A stretch of 64,000 bases of DNA, taken from contig JBGUXP010000006.1 in NCBI GenBank assembly GCA_045222295.1, forward strand, positions 62,001 through 126,000. Reading direction: 5' to 3'. Positions 48,076 to 56,860 of this stretch are shown here, piece after piece; position 1 is the first letter of the stretch, and the number at the start of each line of letters is the position of its first letter. The position numbers were made by a program, and so were the translations under genes. Origin of the DNA: Colimorpha sp045222295. GTDB lineage: Bacteria > Bacteroidota > Bacteroidia > Bacteroidales > P3. A model generated the notes under the pieces. That model made no database searches. It was given only the letters and a program-made list of their open reading frames with translations, and was not told the DNA's origin.

Positions 48076-51000
48076 TTATTGTTTCACAACACGTTGTATC
48101 GCTGTGCTTCCCGAGTCTGTCAGCCGCAGGGTGTAGATTCCTGGAGCTAGGCTGCCAAGGTCGACGACAGTGGTCTTACGCTGCTGCGCCACAACACGTC
48201 CTGTAAGGTCGTAGACGGTTACCTCGTCAACTTCCTGACTCACTTGCAGCCATCCGGTCGTGGGGTTGGGATAGAGGGTGAGGCTTTCTGTGTCAATGCC
48301 GTCGATACCTTGGGTGCCGATGGTGAGCACGAGGGTGACAGTGCTGTCGCAGCCCTGACTGTTGACGAAGAGCTGCTGGTAGGTTCCGGAGGTCTCATAG
48401 ACGGTGCCATACCACTCATAGGAGGTGGCGGCGGTGGAGACCTGTAAGGTGTCGCCGGCAGAGGAATGGTTGATGGTGATGGCTATACCCACGATGCTGT
48501 CGCAGCCATAAGCCGACGGCAGGGTTGTAATCTGGTGGACGGAGGAGGTGTATTCGTTTCCGTTCCAGAGGAGGCTGTCGCAGGCGCTGATTTGGGTGGA
48601 CAGGTTGTAGGAGGGATGGGCGGTGTAGTCGATGATGGTGACGTCGCCGTTCGCTGCCACTGAGGTTTGTGGCGAGGGCGTGTTGTCCAGACAGGTGTCG
48701 CGGTGGATGAACATGACGGGATGCGACTGGTGGGGCAGCACCACGTTGTCGATCCAGGCACAGTCACTGCCGTTGCTGACGCTATAGTCTTTTTTGTAGC
48801 GGAAGGTGAGGATATGGGAGCCGGCAGGGAGGAAGAAGGCGGCGTGGGTCCAGGGCATCTCGCCCGAGGCGTCGAGCATCTCCACGCTGTCAATGAGGAA
48901 GAAGAACTTGTCGTAGCCGTTTTCCGACGATACGCGGTAGTAGAAACTCACGCTGTCGGCGCTGGTGAGGGAGGTGTTGAAGGAGATGTCGGACTGCTTT
49001 TTGTGGTCCAGATTCTGAGCCGAACGGAGGCAGTAGGAGCCTTCGAAAGGCTGCTCGGTACTGGCGGCCCAGGGATAGGTGGCAGCGGTGTTCCAGCCCG
49101 TGCAATGGGTGGTGCCGCCCTCGAAGGTCTCGATGTCGAGCTCGCCGATGAATATCGGCAGGGTGTCGTTGAGGGAAGCGTAGCGGCAGGCCACGGGGAT
49201 GATGATATTCTGTGGTAACCGGGCATCGGACTGCAGGGTGACGGGGATGGAGGCTGTGGCGTTGGCGGCCAGCGGGTTTGAGAAGGGGGAGTGGAGGACG
49301 GAGAGCAGGGCGGTGGGGGAGGAGAAAGATAAAGTGTTTGCGCGCGCGGGAGCATGGCCGCTGTTGTGCAGCGTGGCGGTAATGGTGCTGCTGTTGCCGG
49401 GCAGCAGGTCGGGGAAGGTGTTGGAGAAGGTCAGTGAGAGCACGGGAGCATAGAGCCACAGGCGGAACGAGGAGGTGCCGGCGAGGGTGCCGCCGGTCCA
49501 GGAGGTGCTGGTGGAGAGGTCGGTGGGGGTATTGTCGGGAGTGTTCCCGTTCACAATGGCGCTGACGATCGAGGAGAGGTCGGCAGAGGCTCCGGCCTCC
49601 AGGCTGTCGAGGGATACCGTGGTGGTGGAGAATGTCAGCTGAGGATTGCTACTGGCAAGCTGGATGCTGATATTGCGGGCCATGGTGTTGCCGATATTCT
49701 CCACATGCAGCGTCAGCGCCACAGTGTCGCCGGCATTGAGGGGGTCCGAGCTGATGGCGGTGACCACGGGGAAGGCCCCCGCCGGCTGGATGATGCTGAC
49801 CGGGCGGAAGGCGGTGCGATACTGCTGGGCGGAGGCGGCGAGGAGGTAGGAGCCCACGGAGAGGTCGGCAGGCAACGTCAGCTGGGCATTGCCGTTGGCA
49901 TCGGCATAAGCCGCCGCAATGAGGGTCCTCGTTACCGTGTCGGTGAGGGCCACATAGGCGTAGGGTACTGCCGATACCGAGAGATCCGTGGTGCCATAGG
50001 TTATCGTCGGCACCACAGTGACCGTCATCACCTCGGCCTGCGTCATGTAGGGCTTCACCGACGGGTCTCCCATCAGATGATAGATTTCCCAGTAGTACCA
50101 TTTCATACTGGACCCCGACGAGGAGCTTTCGACCGCCATGTTGCCCTGCATTATCATTGAGCCTTGCGTGGTGCACCAGTCGGCGTAGCTTTCGTTGTGG
50201 GTATGGAAGGTGCGGTCGTAGACGCCGAGGTTGGAGGCGTTGTAGGCCATGGACATGGAAGGGCCAACGCTGCTGCGCACACCCACAGCCCAGTAGAAGT
50301 CCTGACCCCAATAGGTGCTGTTGCTGCCGCCGATGTAGCCCACGGCACCGGCATATTCGTCCTTGCGGAGCAGAGATTCGCCAAGGCAGGTACTTTCGTC
50401 GAATTTGTTGGACAGGCAGCAGTTGCCAATCATCAAGCCAAATTTCTGGTTGTTGGTCATGCTGGCGACATGGGTGGTTGAGAAGTTAGGGGTGCTCCAG
50501 CTGGTGGCGCTGCCGTGGGCGCTGTAGTTGATAAGCGCGGCCCCCTGGTTGTAATAGTTGCGTATGGTTGTGGCATTGCCTGAAGCGCTGCTACCGACGG
50601 TGACATTGGTGGTGACCGAGGGGACGATGGAGACATCGTTCTTATAGTACATCACCTGGCTCCAGCCATGGGTTCCGTTGACGTAGTTGGTGACGGCATA
50701 ATCCATAGCAGGGTCACCATAGTTGTAGCCGTTGCTGCCACCGTCGACACCGGCGACCATGACGGCACGGTCGAGGAACGAAGGGTCGGCGAAAGTGTAC
50801 TGTTCATACATCAGGGTCTTCTCAATCTGGGGTGTCAGCTGGGAGATGTTCTGTGCCGAGAAGCGACCGTAGTGGCAGTCGGGGATGTGGTCGCCCGTGG
50901 TCCAAGTCATATAGTAGAGGTCGGTGACATGGGGATTCAAACTCGAGGTGGCTAGCACATGGTAACTGAAGGCCGGCAGCTGCGCCACGTCGCCAACCAG

Positions 51001-51888
51001 CAGCACATAGGTAGGTGCGGGGTCGGTCGTGGTGGCGTTGGTGTACAGACTCTTGATGTAGTTAGAGATGGAGTTTGTGTCGGTACCCACAGAAGGATTG
51101 TCGGTGTAGGCTACGTCGACACGGAAGCCCTTGCGCTGTTTCCACTGGACGAAGGTGTCCAACTGGCCGCGGAACATGCTGTTGGCCACGATGAGGTAGC
51201 GCACGGGAGCCGTGGTGCGGACACTCTTGGGATAGAGTCTGTTGATGGTATTGGCGCCACTGTTGAAGGCCGGCGAATAGTAGCGGTTGAACATCTCCAG
51301 GGTGCCTTCCTTGTCCACCCCGCGGTAGCGCACGGTTACCGTAGCATGGCGGCAGACGATAACCTGTCCGTTCACGGGATTGTAGGTCACTGGCGAGAAC
51401 TGCAGACGGGCAAGGTTGCGATTGCGGGCCACGCCCACGGCCTCCACCAGAGCCTCCTTTTGTCCAAGGAAATGATTCTGGGAATAAGCCTGACTGATGA
51501 AAAGACGGAAGGCCGAGGTGTCGCTCTTACGGCGCGGCAATTGTACGGGCATGAGCCTGTATTTGAGCGCCGGAAGGGTGTCGTAGCTGGCATTGGTCAC
51601 TTCCACGTCAAACCCCTCGCACAGCGGTACCTCGATGAGGCGCGAGAAAGTGGGAAGTGCAGGGTCTCCATAGTTGGCCAAAGACTGCTGGTAGCCTTCG
51701 ATGGCAATGGTGCTGAAAGTCTCATCTGCGAGAGTAACCTCGTCCACCTGAGGGGTGCCGGGAGTGAACTCAATCTGCAGGGAGGAATAGTCGTCTTTCA
51801 GGATACGGAATCCTTGTTCCTTCTGTGCTGTGGCCAGGGAGAGACTCCCCAGAAAAAGGAACCCGAAAGCAATGATGGAGCGTTTCAT
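48076..51888 (-). CDS. Gingipain-like C25 cysteine protease with a T9SS sorting domain
   Basis: A 1270-residue exported protease. Signal peptide MKRSIIAFGFLFLGSLSLATAQ; propeptide-like region to about residue 220; C25 catalytic domain from about 225 (VRYLIVANSMFRGQLDTFVQWK). The catalytic His is in LINYSAHGS (about residue 458) and the Cys in LMIGNCCLSNKF (about 490). Ig-like and CARDB-like repeats follow (PQLTFSTTTVSLDSLEAG), then a cleaved-adhesin-type domain (FEGGTTHCTGWN to CAWIDNVVLPH) and a type A sorting domain (LYPNPTTGWLQVSQEVDEVT to RVVKQ). It is probably surface-bound or released. The S46 peptidase gene lies 8 bases upstream. Confidence 0.92.
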   Translation of the reverse strand: MKRSIIAFGFLFLGSLSLATAQKEQGFRILKDDYSSLQIEFTPGTPQVDEVTLADETFSTIAIEGYQQSLANYGDPALPTFSRLIEVPLCEGFDVEVTNASYDTLPALKYRLMPVQLPRRKSDTSAFRLFISQAYSQNHFLGQKEALVEAVGVARNRNLARLQFSPVTYNPVNGQVIVCRHATVTVRYRGVDKEGTLEMFNRYYSPAFNSGANTINRLYPKSVRTTAPVRYLIVANSMFRGQLDTFVQWKQRKGFRVDVAYTDNPSVGTDTNSISNYIKSLYTNATTTDPAPTYVLLVGDVAQLPAFSYHVLATSSLNPHVTDLYYMTWTTGDHIPDCHYGRFSAQNISQLTPQIEKTLMYEQYTFADPSFLDRAVMVAGVDGGSNGYNYGDPAMDYAVTNYVNGTHGWSQVMYYKNDVSIVPSVTTNVTVGSSASGNATTIRNYYNQGAALINYSAHGSATSWSTPNFSTTHVASMTNNQKFGLMIGNCCLSNKFDESTCLGESLLRKDEYAGAVGYIGGSNSTYWGQDFYWAVGVRSSVGPSMSMAYNASNLGVYDRTFHTHNESYADWCTTQGSMIMQGNMAVESSSSGSSMKWYYWEIYHLMGDPSVKPYMTQAEVMTVTVVPTITYGTTDLSVSAVPYAYVALTDTVTRTLIAAAYADANGNAQLTLPADLSVGSYLLAASAQQYRTAFRPVSIIQPAGAFPVVTAISSDPLNAGDTVALTLHVENIGNTMARNISIQLASSNPQLTFSTTTVSLDSLEAGASADLSSIVSAIVNGNTPDNTPTDLSTSTSWTGGTLAGTSSFRLWLYAPVLSLTFSNTFPDLLPGNSSTITATLHNSGHAPARANTLSFSSPTALLSVLHSPFSNPLAANATASIPVTLQSDARLPQNIIIPVACRYASLNDTLPIFIGELDIETFEGGTTHCTGWNTAATYPWAASTEQPFEGSYCLRSAQNLDHKKQSDISFNTSLTSADSVSFYYRVSSENGYDKFFFLIDSVEMLDASGEMPWTHAAFFLPAGSHILTFRYKKDYSVSNGSDCAWIDNVVLPHQSHPVMFIHRDTCLDNTPSPQTSVAANGDVTIIDYTAHPSYNLSTQISACDSLLWNGNEYTSSVHQITTLPSAYGCDSIVGIAITINHSSAGDTLQVSTAATSYEWYGTVYETSGTYQQLFVNSQGCDSTVTLVLTIGTQGIDGIDTESLTLYPNPTTGWLQVSQEVDEVTVYDLTGRVVAQQRKTTVVDLGSLAPGIYTLRLTDSGSTAIQRVVKQ

Positions 51889-51896
51889 ATCGGTGA

Positions 51897-54005
51897 TTAA
51901 TTAATCAGTGTCATCTCATCCACCAGATGGCGGGCACCGGCAAATTTGTCGATGATAAAGAGGCAGTAGCGGATGTCGAGCGAGATGTTGCGGCAGTAGT
52001 TGGGGTCGAAGAGCAGGTCGCTCATCGTGCCTTCCCAGCAACGGTCGTAGTTGATGCCGACGAGCTGGCCGTCGGCGTTGAGAACGGGCGAGCCGCTGTT
52101 GCCGCCGGTGGTGTGGTTGGTGGCGATGAAGGCTACGGGAAGCTCACCTTTGTTATTGGCATACTGGCCGTAGTCTTTCTTCTGCCAAAGCTCTTTGAGC
52201 TTGGGCTCCACGCGGTAGTCGTAGACATGGGGGTTCTCCTTCTCCATGATGCCCTCGATGGTGGAGTAGGCGGTGTAGTAGGTGGCGTCCTTGGGTTTGA
52301 AACCCTCGACATGGCCGTAGGCCACGCGCAGCGTGAGGTTGGCATCGGGGAAGAAGTTGCTGTCGGGGAACTGCTCCATCATGCCCTTGATATAGGTGCG
52401 CATGAGACGCTGGATGTTGTCGTCGGCCTCGTTGTACTGCTTGCGCTTCTGGTCGCTATAGCAGTAGGTATAGGCCACGGTGAAGAGGACCACGGCGGGG
52501 TCCTTGCCTATCTCGAACAGCATCTTCTCGCGTTTCATCGTGAGGAGTTTCTCCAGTTTCTTGGGATTATTGAGGACCGATTTGGCATAGATTTTCTTGA
52601 GGGTGGCCTCCACCTCGGAAGCCGTGCTGTGCTTGAGGTTCATGTAGGGGGCGAAGCCGCGCTCCCACATGTAAAGGAAGGTCTCCACGAAGATGGCCTC
52701 GTCGACGGGCGAGTGCTGGTCGAAGTCCTCGAAATATTTGCGGCTGTCGTTGAGCATGCTCTCCGCAAGGGTCTCGTCGGAACTGCGCTGTATGCGCCAC
52801 AGGCGCATGGCTCGGTTCATGAAGTCGCTGGCCAGCAGAGCCTCGTTGAAGTAGGTCCATTCGGTCTCCACCTCGCGGAGCAGGTTGTAGTTTACCTCCA
52901 TCTCGTCGAGCACGTCGCGATACTGGGGCTTGTCGGCAGCCCATTTGCGGAAGGCTTCTTCCTGTTCCATCTTCTGTTCCACGCCGTGGAGACGCTCGAT
53001 GCCGAGGCTCTCGCCCTGCCATTTCTTCCAGCCGTTGGCGATGGAGGCTACGCGCGAGGCGTATTTCAAGCGCTGGGCGGGGCTCTGCTGCATGGCGGCG
53101 TTGTAGTGGGCCAGACGGATGTCGCGCAAGGCGATGCGGATGGGGTTCTCGACGTTGGCAGCCAGGTCGACGGCATCGTGGGTGACATAGCGGCGTGTGG
53201 TGCCGGGATAGCCGAAGACGAAGGTGAAGTCGCCCTCGTCGATGCCTTTGAGGCTAATCTCGAGATGCTTCAAGGGACGGTAGGGGGTGTTCTCCTTGCT
53301 GAAGTCGGCGGGCTTGCCGTCGTTGGCATAGACGCGGAACATGGAGAAGTCGCCCGTGTGGCGCGGCCACATCCAGTTGTCGGTGTCGCCACCGAACTTG
53401 CCGATATTCGAGGGCGGGGCTCCTACCAGACGCACGTCGGTGAAGACCTCGTTAACATACATGAAGTACTGGTTGCCATAGTAGAAAGGCTTTATTATCG
53501 CCTTGTAGTGTGTACCCTCCACCGCTTTGGCGGTGATGGCGGCGATGTTTTTGGCAACAATCTTCTCGCGGTCGGCTTCGGTGGTCTCGTCGGTGACACC
53601 CTCGAGCACCTGGGCGGTGACATCCTCCATACGGACCAAACGTGTCACACTGAGGCCGGGGCAGGGAATCTCCTGGTCGCGGCTCATGGCCCAGAAGCCA
53701 TGGGTGAGGTAGTCGTGCTCGACGCTGCTGTGCTTCACGATGTAGCTGTAGCCGCAGTGGTGGTTGGTGAGCACCAGGCCCTCGTCGCTGACAAACTCGC
53801 CGGTGCATCCGCCGCCGAAGAGGAGGATGGCATCTTTGAGCGAGGCGTGGTTGATGTCGTAGATGTCTTGAGCCGTGATGTGCATGCCGGCCTTCTGCAT
53901 GGCAGCTTCGTTGCGCTGCAGGAGCATGGGAATCCACATGCCCTCGTCAGCGAACGAAGGCAGCGAGAGTGTTGCCAGAACTAAGATTGCGAGTATTTTC
54001 TTCAT
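51897..54005 (-). CDS. S46 dipeptidyl peptidase, DPP11-like (Asp/Glu specific)
   Basis: Periplasmic serine peptidase that releases N-terminal dipeptides. The 702-residue protein has a signal peptide (MKKILAILVLATLSLPSFA) directly followed by the conserved DEGMWIP. The catalytic His is in LTNHHCGYS (about residue 83), an Asp probably lies in the DNWMWPRHTGDF region, and Ser is in TGGNSGSPV (about 637). At the S1 specificity position the sequence is NYDRCWEGTMSD, with Arg at about residue 655. In the family Arg here marks DPP11 (acidic P1) whereas DPP7 has Gly (FDGN). It is probably cotranscribed with the gingipain-like gene from the promoter at 54031. Confidence 0.93.
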   Translation of the reverse strand: MKKILAILVLATLSLPSFADEGMWIPMLLQRNEAAMQKAGMHITAQDIYDINHASLKDAILLFGGGCTGEFVSDEGLVLTNHHCGYSYIVKHSSVEHDYLTHGFWAMSRDQEIPCPGLSVTRLVRMEDVTAQVLEGVTDETTEADREKIVAKNIAAITAKAVEGTHYKAIIKPFYYGNQYFMYVNEVFTDVRLVGAPPSNIGKFGGDTDNWMWPRHTGDFSMFRVYANDGKPADFSKENTPYRPLKHLEISLKGIDEGDFTFVFGYPGTTRRYVTHDAVDLAANVENPIRIALRDIRLAHYNAAMQQSPAQRLKYASRVASIANGWKKWQGESLGIERLHGVEQKMEQEEAFRKWAADKPQYRDVLDEMEVNYNLLREVETEWTYFNEALLASDFMNRAMRLWRIQRSSDETLAESMLNDSRKYFEDFDQHSPVDEAIFVETFLYMWERGFAPYMNLKHSTASEVEATLKKIYAKSVLNNPKKLEKLLTMKREKMLFEIGKDPAVVLFTVAYTYCYSDQKRKQYNEADDNIQRLMRTYIKGMMEQFPDSNFFPDANLTLRVAYGHVEGFKPKDATYYTAYSTIEGIMEKENPHVYDYRVEPKLKELWQKKDYGQYANNKGELPVAFIATNHTTGGNSGSPVLNADGQLVGINYDRCWEGTMSDLLFDPNYCRNISLDIRYCLFIIDKFAGARHLVDEMTLIN

Positions 54006-54030
54006 CTTTTTATAGAATTATTTTAAAATG

Positions 54031-54038
54031 CAAAGATA
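54031..54038 (-). promoter_or_regulatory. -7 promoter element of the S46/gingipain unit
   Basis: TATCTTTG on the minus strand, 25 bases before the ATG at 54005. Confidence 0.8.
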
Positions 54039-54122
54039 CGACTTTTTTTCAAAACGACGAAAAATCTTTCTTCAAGTTTCAGTCCCGAATGGATGCTATC
54101 TACAAGCTTATTTCTGCGGTTG

Positions 54123-54188
54123 TTGTTCGGTATTTGTTCGGTATTTGTTCGGTCAAACACCGAACAAATACCGAACAAATACCGACAA
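54123..54188. repeat. Palindrome of 11-nt periodic GTTCGGTA units (copy III)
   Basis: The left arm at 54123-54153 has three GTTCGGTATTT units with an exact 11-nt period. The right arm at 54159-54188 is its complement apart from one missing base. The loop is CAAAC, and the core GTTCGGTCAAACACCGAAC is identical to copy II at 27622-27675. It lies between divergent genes, about 85 bases upstream of the S46 promoter and just upstream of a probable plus-strand promoter (TAATCTTG, 54221-54228), so it is not a terminator of either gene. Confidence 0.88.
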
Positions 54189-54253
54189 ATAAGTGTAAAA
54201 GAATGCTTTCCGATACCTTGTAATCTTGGCACGGAAATTGATAGAAAAAAAGT

Positions 54254-54778
54254 ATGGAACGAATGACTTTTACCACCGACCGTTCGACGGTCACCGAAGG
54301 CGATATTGTGGAGGTGCGCTGGAATTGCCCGGGCTCCACAAGTGTTGAACTCACGATAGACAATGGATACAAATCCAGCGTGATACCGCTGGAAATTGGC
54401 GGCAGCAAGCGCTTCCGCCTCAATCGCTCGAAAGGACGCACGCGTCTCACGCTCACCGCGCATGTCGACGGCAAGCCCTATTCGAAGACCCTCCGCGTGA
54501 AGGTGAAGGAGATTCCTGTGACGAAGGCCGAGACCATTGACCATCGTGGACGCACCATGAGCCGACTGCGGCAATGGCTGAACATGCCACGGTGGCAGTC
54601 GTTGTGGCATACCTATAAGATGGGACGACAGGCATTGCCCAAAGAGAAGAGGCTCGCTTCGCGTCTGCTGTTGTTGCTTGGTGGTGTATTGCTGCTGTCG
54701 ACGTTTGTGCCGGCGCTGTTGTTGGTGGGGATTTTCGCCATCACCGGTTACTTGATGTGGGTACTCCTCAAGCGCTAG
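54254..54778 (+). CDS. Hypothetical protein with an Ig-like domain and a C-terminal membrane hairpin
   Basis: A 174-residue protein. Residues 1-90 form a beta-rich, Ig-like unit (VTEGDIVEVRWNCPGSTSVE, TIDNGYKSSVIPLEIGGSK, RTRLTLTAHVDGKPYSKTLR, VKVKEI). A basic linker (RGRTMSRLRQWLNMPRWQSL) and two closely spaced membrane helices (about 137-171, LLLLLGGVLLLSTFVPALLL and on) follow. There is no signal peptide, so the Ig-like part probably faces the cytoplasm. Similar proteins occur widely in Bacteroidales as far as I recall, without an assigned role. It is transcribed away from the S46 gene across palindrome III. Confidence 0.78.
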   Translation: MERMTFTTDRSTVTEGDIVEVRWNCPGSTSVELTIDNGYKSSVIPLEIGGSKRFRLNRSKGRTRLTLTAHVDGKPYSKTLRVKVKEIPVTKAETIDHRGRTMSRLRQWLNMPRWQSLWHTYKMGRQALPKEKRLASRLLLLLGGVLLLSTFVPALLLVGIFAITGYLMWVLLKR

Positions 54779-54783
54779 ATAGA

Positions 54784-54990
54784 CTATTGCCAGAAGCCCT
54801 CGGAGCCTTCCGTCCAGGTATTATGCGTGCTGAAAGTCTCGGTTTCGTAACTTGGAGTGCTGTTTGGATTGAAAAGTATCAGAAGCATCCCTGCTTGCTG
54901 CAATCCCCCACTCGTCGCAAACCCTCTTTCCGTCCGGAACTCCACAATAGTCAAAGATGGCGAGATATATGGTTTTTTCATGGCTTTCAT
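54784..54990 (-). CDS. Small protein downstream of the fimbrillin-like gene
   Basis: A 68-residue frame (MKAMKKPYISPSLTIVEFRTE at its start, in part) that begins 8 bases after the stop of the fimbrillin-like gene. The opening KKPYISPSLTIVEFRTE is typical of short Bacteroidales proteins encoded next to surface-protein genes ('KKxYxxPxxxxVE'), whose function is not known. There is no signal peptide. The ATG at 54981 is an alternative start. The position and opening support a real gene more than its length does. Confidence 0.55.
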   Translation of the reverse strand: MKAMKKPYISPSLTIVEFRTERGFATSGGLQQAGMLLILFNPNSTPSYETETFSTHNTWTEGSEGFWQ

Positions 54991-54998
54991 TTTATTGG

Positions 54999-56781
54999 TT
55001 AATTCCCGAAAATGTTAGATGGAATGGAGGTCCCGTTTAGTGAAAAAGAAATATTGGATTCAACATTGGAAAGCGTGGCATTTTCCTGGGAATAATAATA
55101 CCCAATGAGTGAACCTAGATAACCGCTAGGAGAGGATGCTGTTATTGCTCCAGAAATAGAACAGTCGCTTGCAACAAAGTTGCTGCTAGCTTTATTCCCA
55201 ATAAAACCACCGATTCGAACTTCATTTGTTGCAGTTAGGTTGATTGATCCAGTCAATGATGAAGAAGAAATTGTCGTGGTTGATGCACCAGTAGATGCGA
55301 TTAGACCTCCCCAATAAATCTTACTGCCATTTAGAGAAATCGTAGTAAAAGTTATTTGACAATTGGATATGTTGACTTGAGCATATTTTCCATCTACTTC
55401 GCAAAGCAATCCCCCATAGTAAATGTTACCAGTTGCACCCTGGATGTCAATATTATCAAAAGTTATTTTGCAATTGTCAATATTTAGTGTCGCATTCGGG
55501 GAACTTCCTTTTTCGTAGTATGCGAATATCCCTCCCAGCTTTAAGGTATTGCTTGTATTTCCACGATGTCTCAATGTGAGTCCGAGGAAAGTAATGTCTT
55601 TTACTACAAGAGAAGCAACTGCTCGATAAAAAAGTGCACAAGAATATTCATTAGAACCAGTATTTACACTATTAATGGTCAGGTTTCTTATTTTATGATT
55701 ATTTCCGTTGATTGTCCCGGCATAAGCTGAGTTGTTAATGGTTGTAATGGAAAAATTCGACATATCAAGATCTTCCAGAATCTCAAAATTACTTGTATTA
55801 GAAACCGTTCCATTTGTTATGGAATGAGCCATTGCGGAAAACTCCAACGGGGTGCGTACAACATATTTCCCACCGACTTGATCGAGGGGTATTTGCTCGT
55901 TCGTGGCAGTAATCTCAATAGGGGCGTAACCAAGCTGGTTTCGGGCAAGGGCATGGTCGCTACCGGAAGGTTGCTTCCTGCTATTTAGATAAAAGTTTGC
56001 TTGTTCCGCAGAGGTGGATCTAACTATGATGGTAAAAATGTTGTTGCCGTTTCCTCCAACGGGCATTATTGGAATCATCACCTTGAGTGAAGCATTGGAA
56101 GCAAGTGTATATCCTGTATCAAAAAGAAGAGAGACTGAGCAGGCATCGTTTGCGCCTGTAGAGGGGCTTATATTGTCCAAATCATTTAGATTGATAGTTT
56201 TGGTTCCGTTGAGTTTGTATCGGTTACTCTGGACAGTGACAGATTGAAGGGTAAGGGGTACAGCAGCGGTGTTGGTTACGGTTATATAAAGGGCGCCGGT
56301 GAGATGCTTGAACTGCATCGGGTCGTCACCCTCGGAGCGGGCCGCCATGGGAAGGTCAAGAAGCTGGTGGCCACTGCCGTCGGTGCGGTAGTGGTAATAG
56401 GCAGGGAAGGTGATGGTGACATTGTCGCTACTCAGGTTGCCGCTGGCCAGTGAGGCAGGATAGACGGCGCGATTGATTGACAGGGGCGCGGCATACCGGA
56501 TGTAAGCATGGTCGTTGATTCTCTCCACCACCACCTTGTCGCTGTTGATGCTGATGGAGTCGCCATCGACCCACGACGAGTGGGCCCCGTCAAGCAGCAC
56601 TTTGCTGCCATTCCCCATCCTCTCCGCGAAAATCTCTATCATTCCATTGCCGTCGGACTCCTCCTTTGTGCATGAGAATAAGAGGATTGTGCAGACGGTG
56701 AATAACTGTAACAGGCAGTTAGTCAGCCCGTTAATTCGTGGGGGGGGGGGGTAGAAGCTTAAAATTTTGGAAATGGTTCAT
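54999..56781 (-). CDS. Fimbrillin-like lipoprotein, out of frame at a C12 tract (phase-OFF form)
   Basis: From the ATG at 56781 the frame reads MNHFQNFKLL, then four Pro codons from 12 C, and stops shortly after. With 11 C the same ATG would continue into a lipoprotein signal (NCLLQLFTVCTILLFSC, then TKEESDGNG) and one 593-residue protein. The part in frame downstream (from a Met codon at 56642) is 547 residues. The N-terminal half is fimbrillin/Mfa-like (SSWVDGDSISINSDKVVVER, DPMQFKHLTGALYITVTN). The C-terminal half has repeats of beta-helix or GLUG type (YAGTINGNNHKIRNLTINSV, GNIYYGGLLCEVDGKYAQVN). It probably encodes a surface adhesin under slipped-strand control, unless the tract length is a sequencing error. 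Confidence 0.75.
56740..56751. repeat. Homopolymer of 12 G (C on the coding strand), candidate phase-variation tract
   Basis: Twelve G in a row on the plus strand, the longest homopolymer of G or C noticed in the window. It lies between an ATG (56781) and the lipoprotein signal of the fimbrillin-like gene, in the two different frames described for that gene. Confidence 0.85.
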
Positions 56782-56806
56782 TAGAAGCGCTTTTATTTTT
56801 TAAGGG

Positions 56807-56840
56807 AAAAAAGACAGTCCCTCGCAGGGAGGGAACTGTC
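56807..56840 (-). terminator. Terminator after the deoxyhypusine synthase-like gene
   Basis: On the minus strand GACAGT-T-CCCTC pairs with GAGGG-ACTGTC, followed by six T. It ends only about 25 bases before the ATG at 56781 of the fimbrillin-like gene. Confidence 0.8.
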
Positions 56841-56860
56841 TTTATGATACAAATGGCAGT

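Noticed and set aside
50480..50500. A sequence resembling the start of the 53-nt unit (agttaggggtgctcc)
   Set aside because: It lacks the 3' end and the central hairpin and lies in normal coding sequence of the gingipain-like gene, so it is probably chance.
51927..53984. A 685-codon plus-strand open frame opposite the S46 peptidase
   Set aside because: It mirrors the S46 gene, is rich in Val, Gly, Asp and Glu as expected of a shadow, and has no motif.
54123..54188. Short repeats that might be a CRISPR array
   Set aside because: The 11-nt units have no spacers, form one palindrome, and no cas gene is present in the window.
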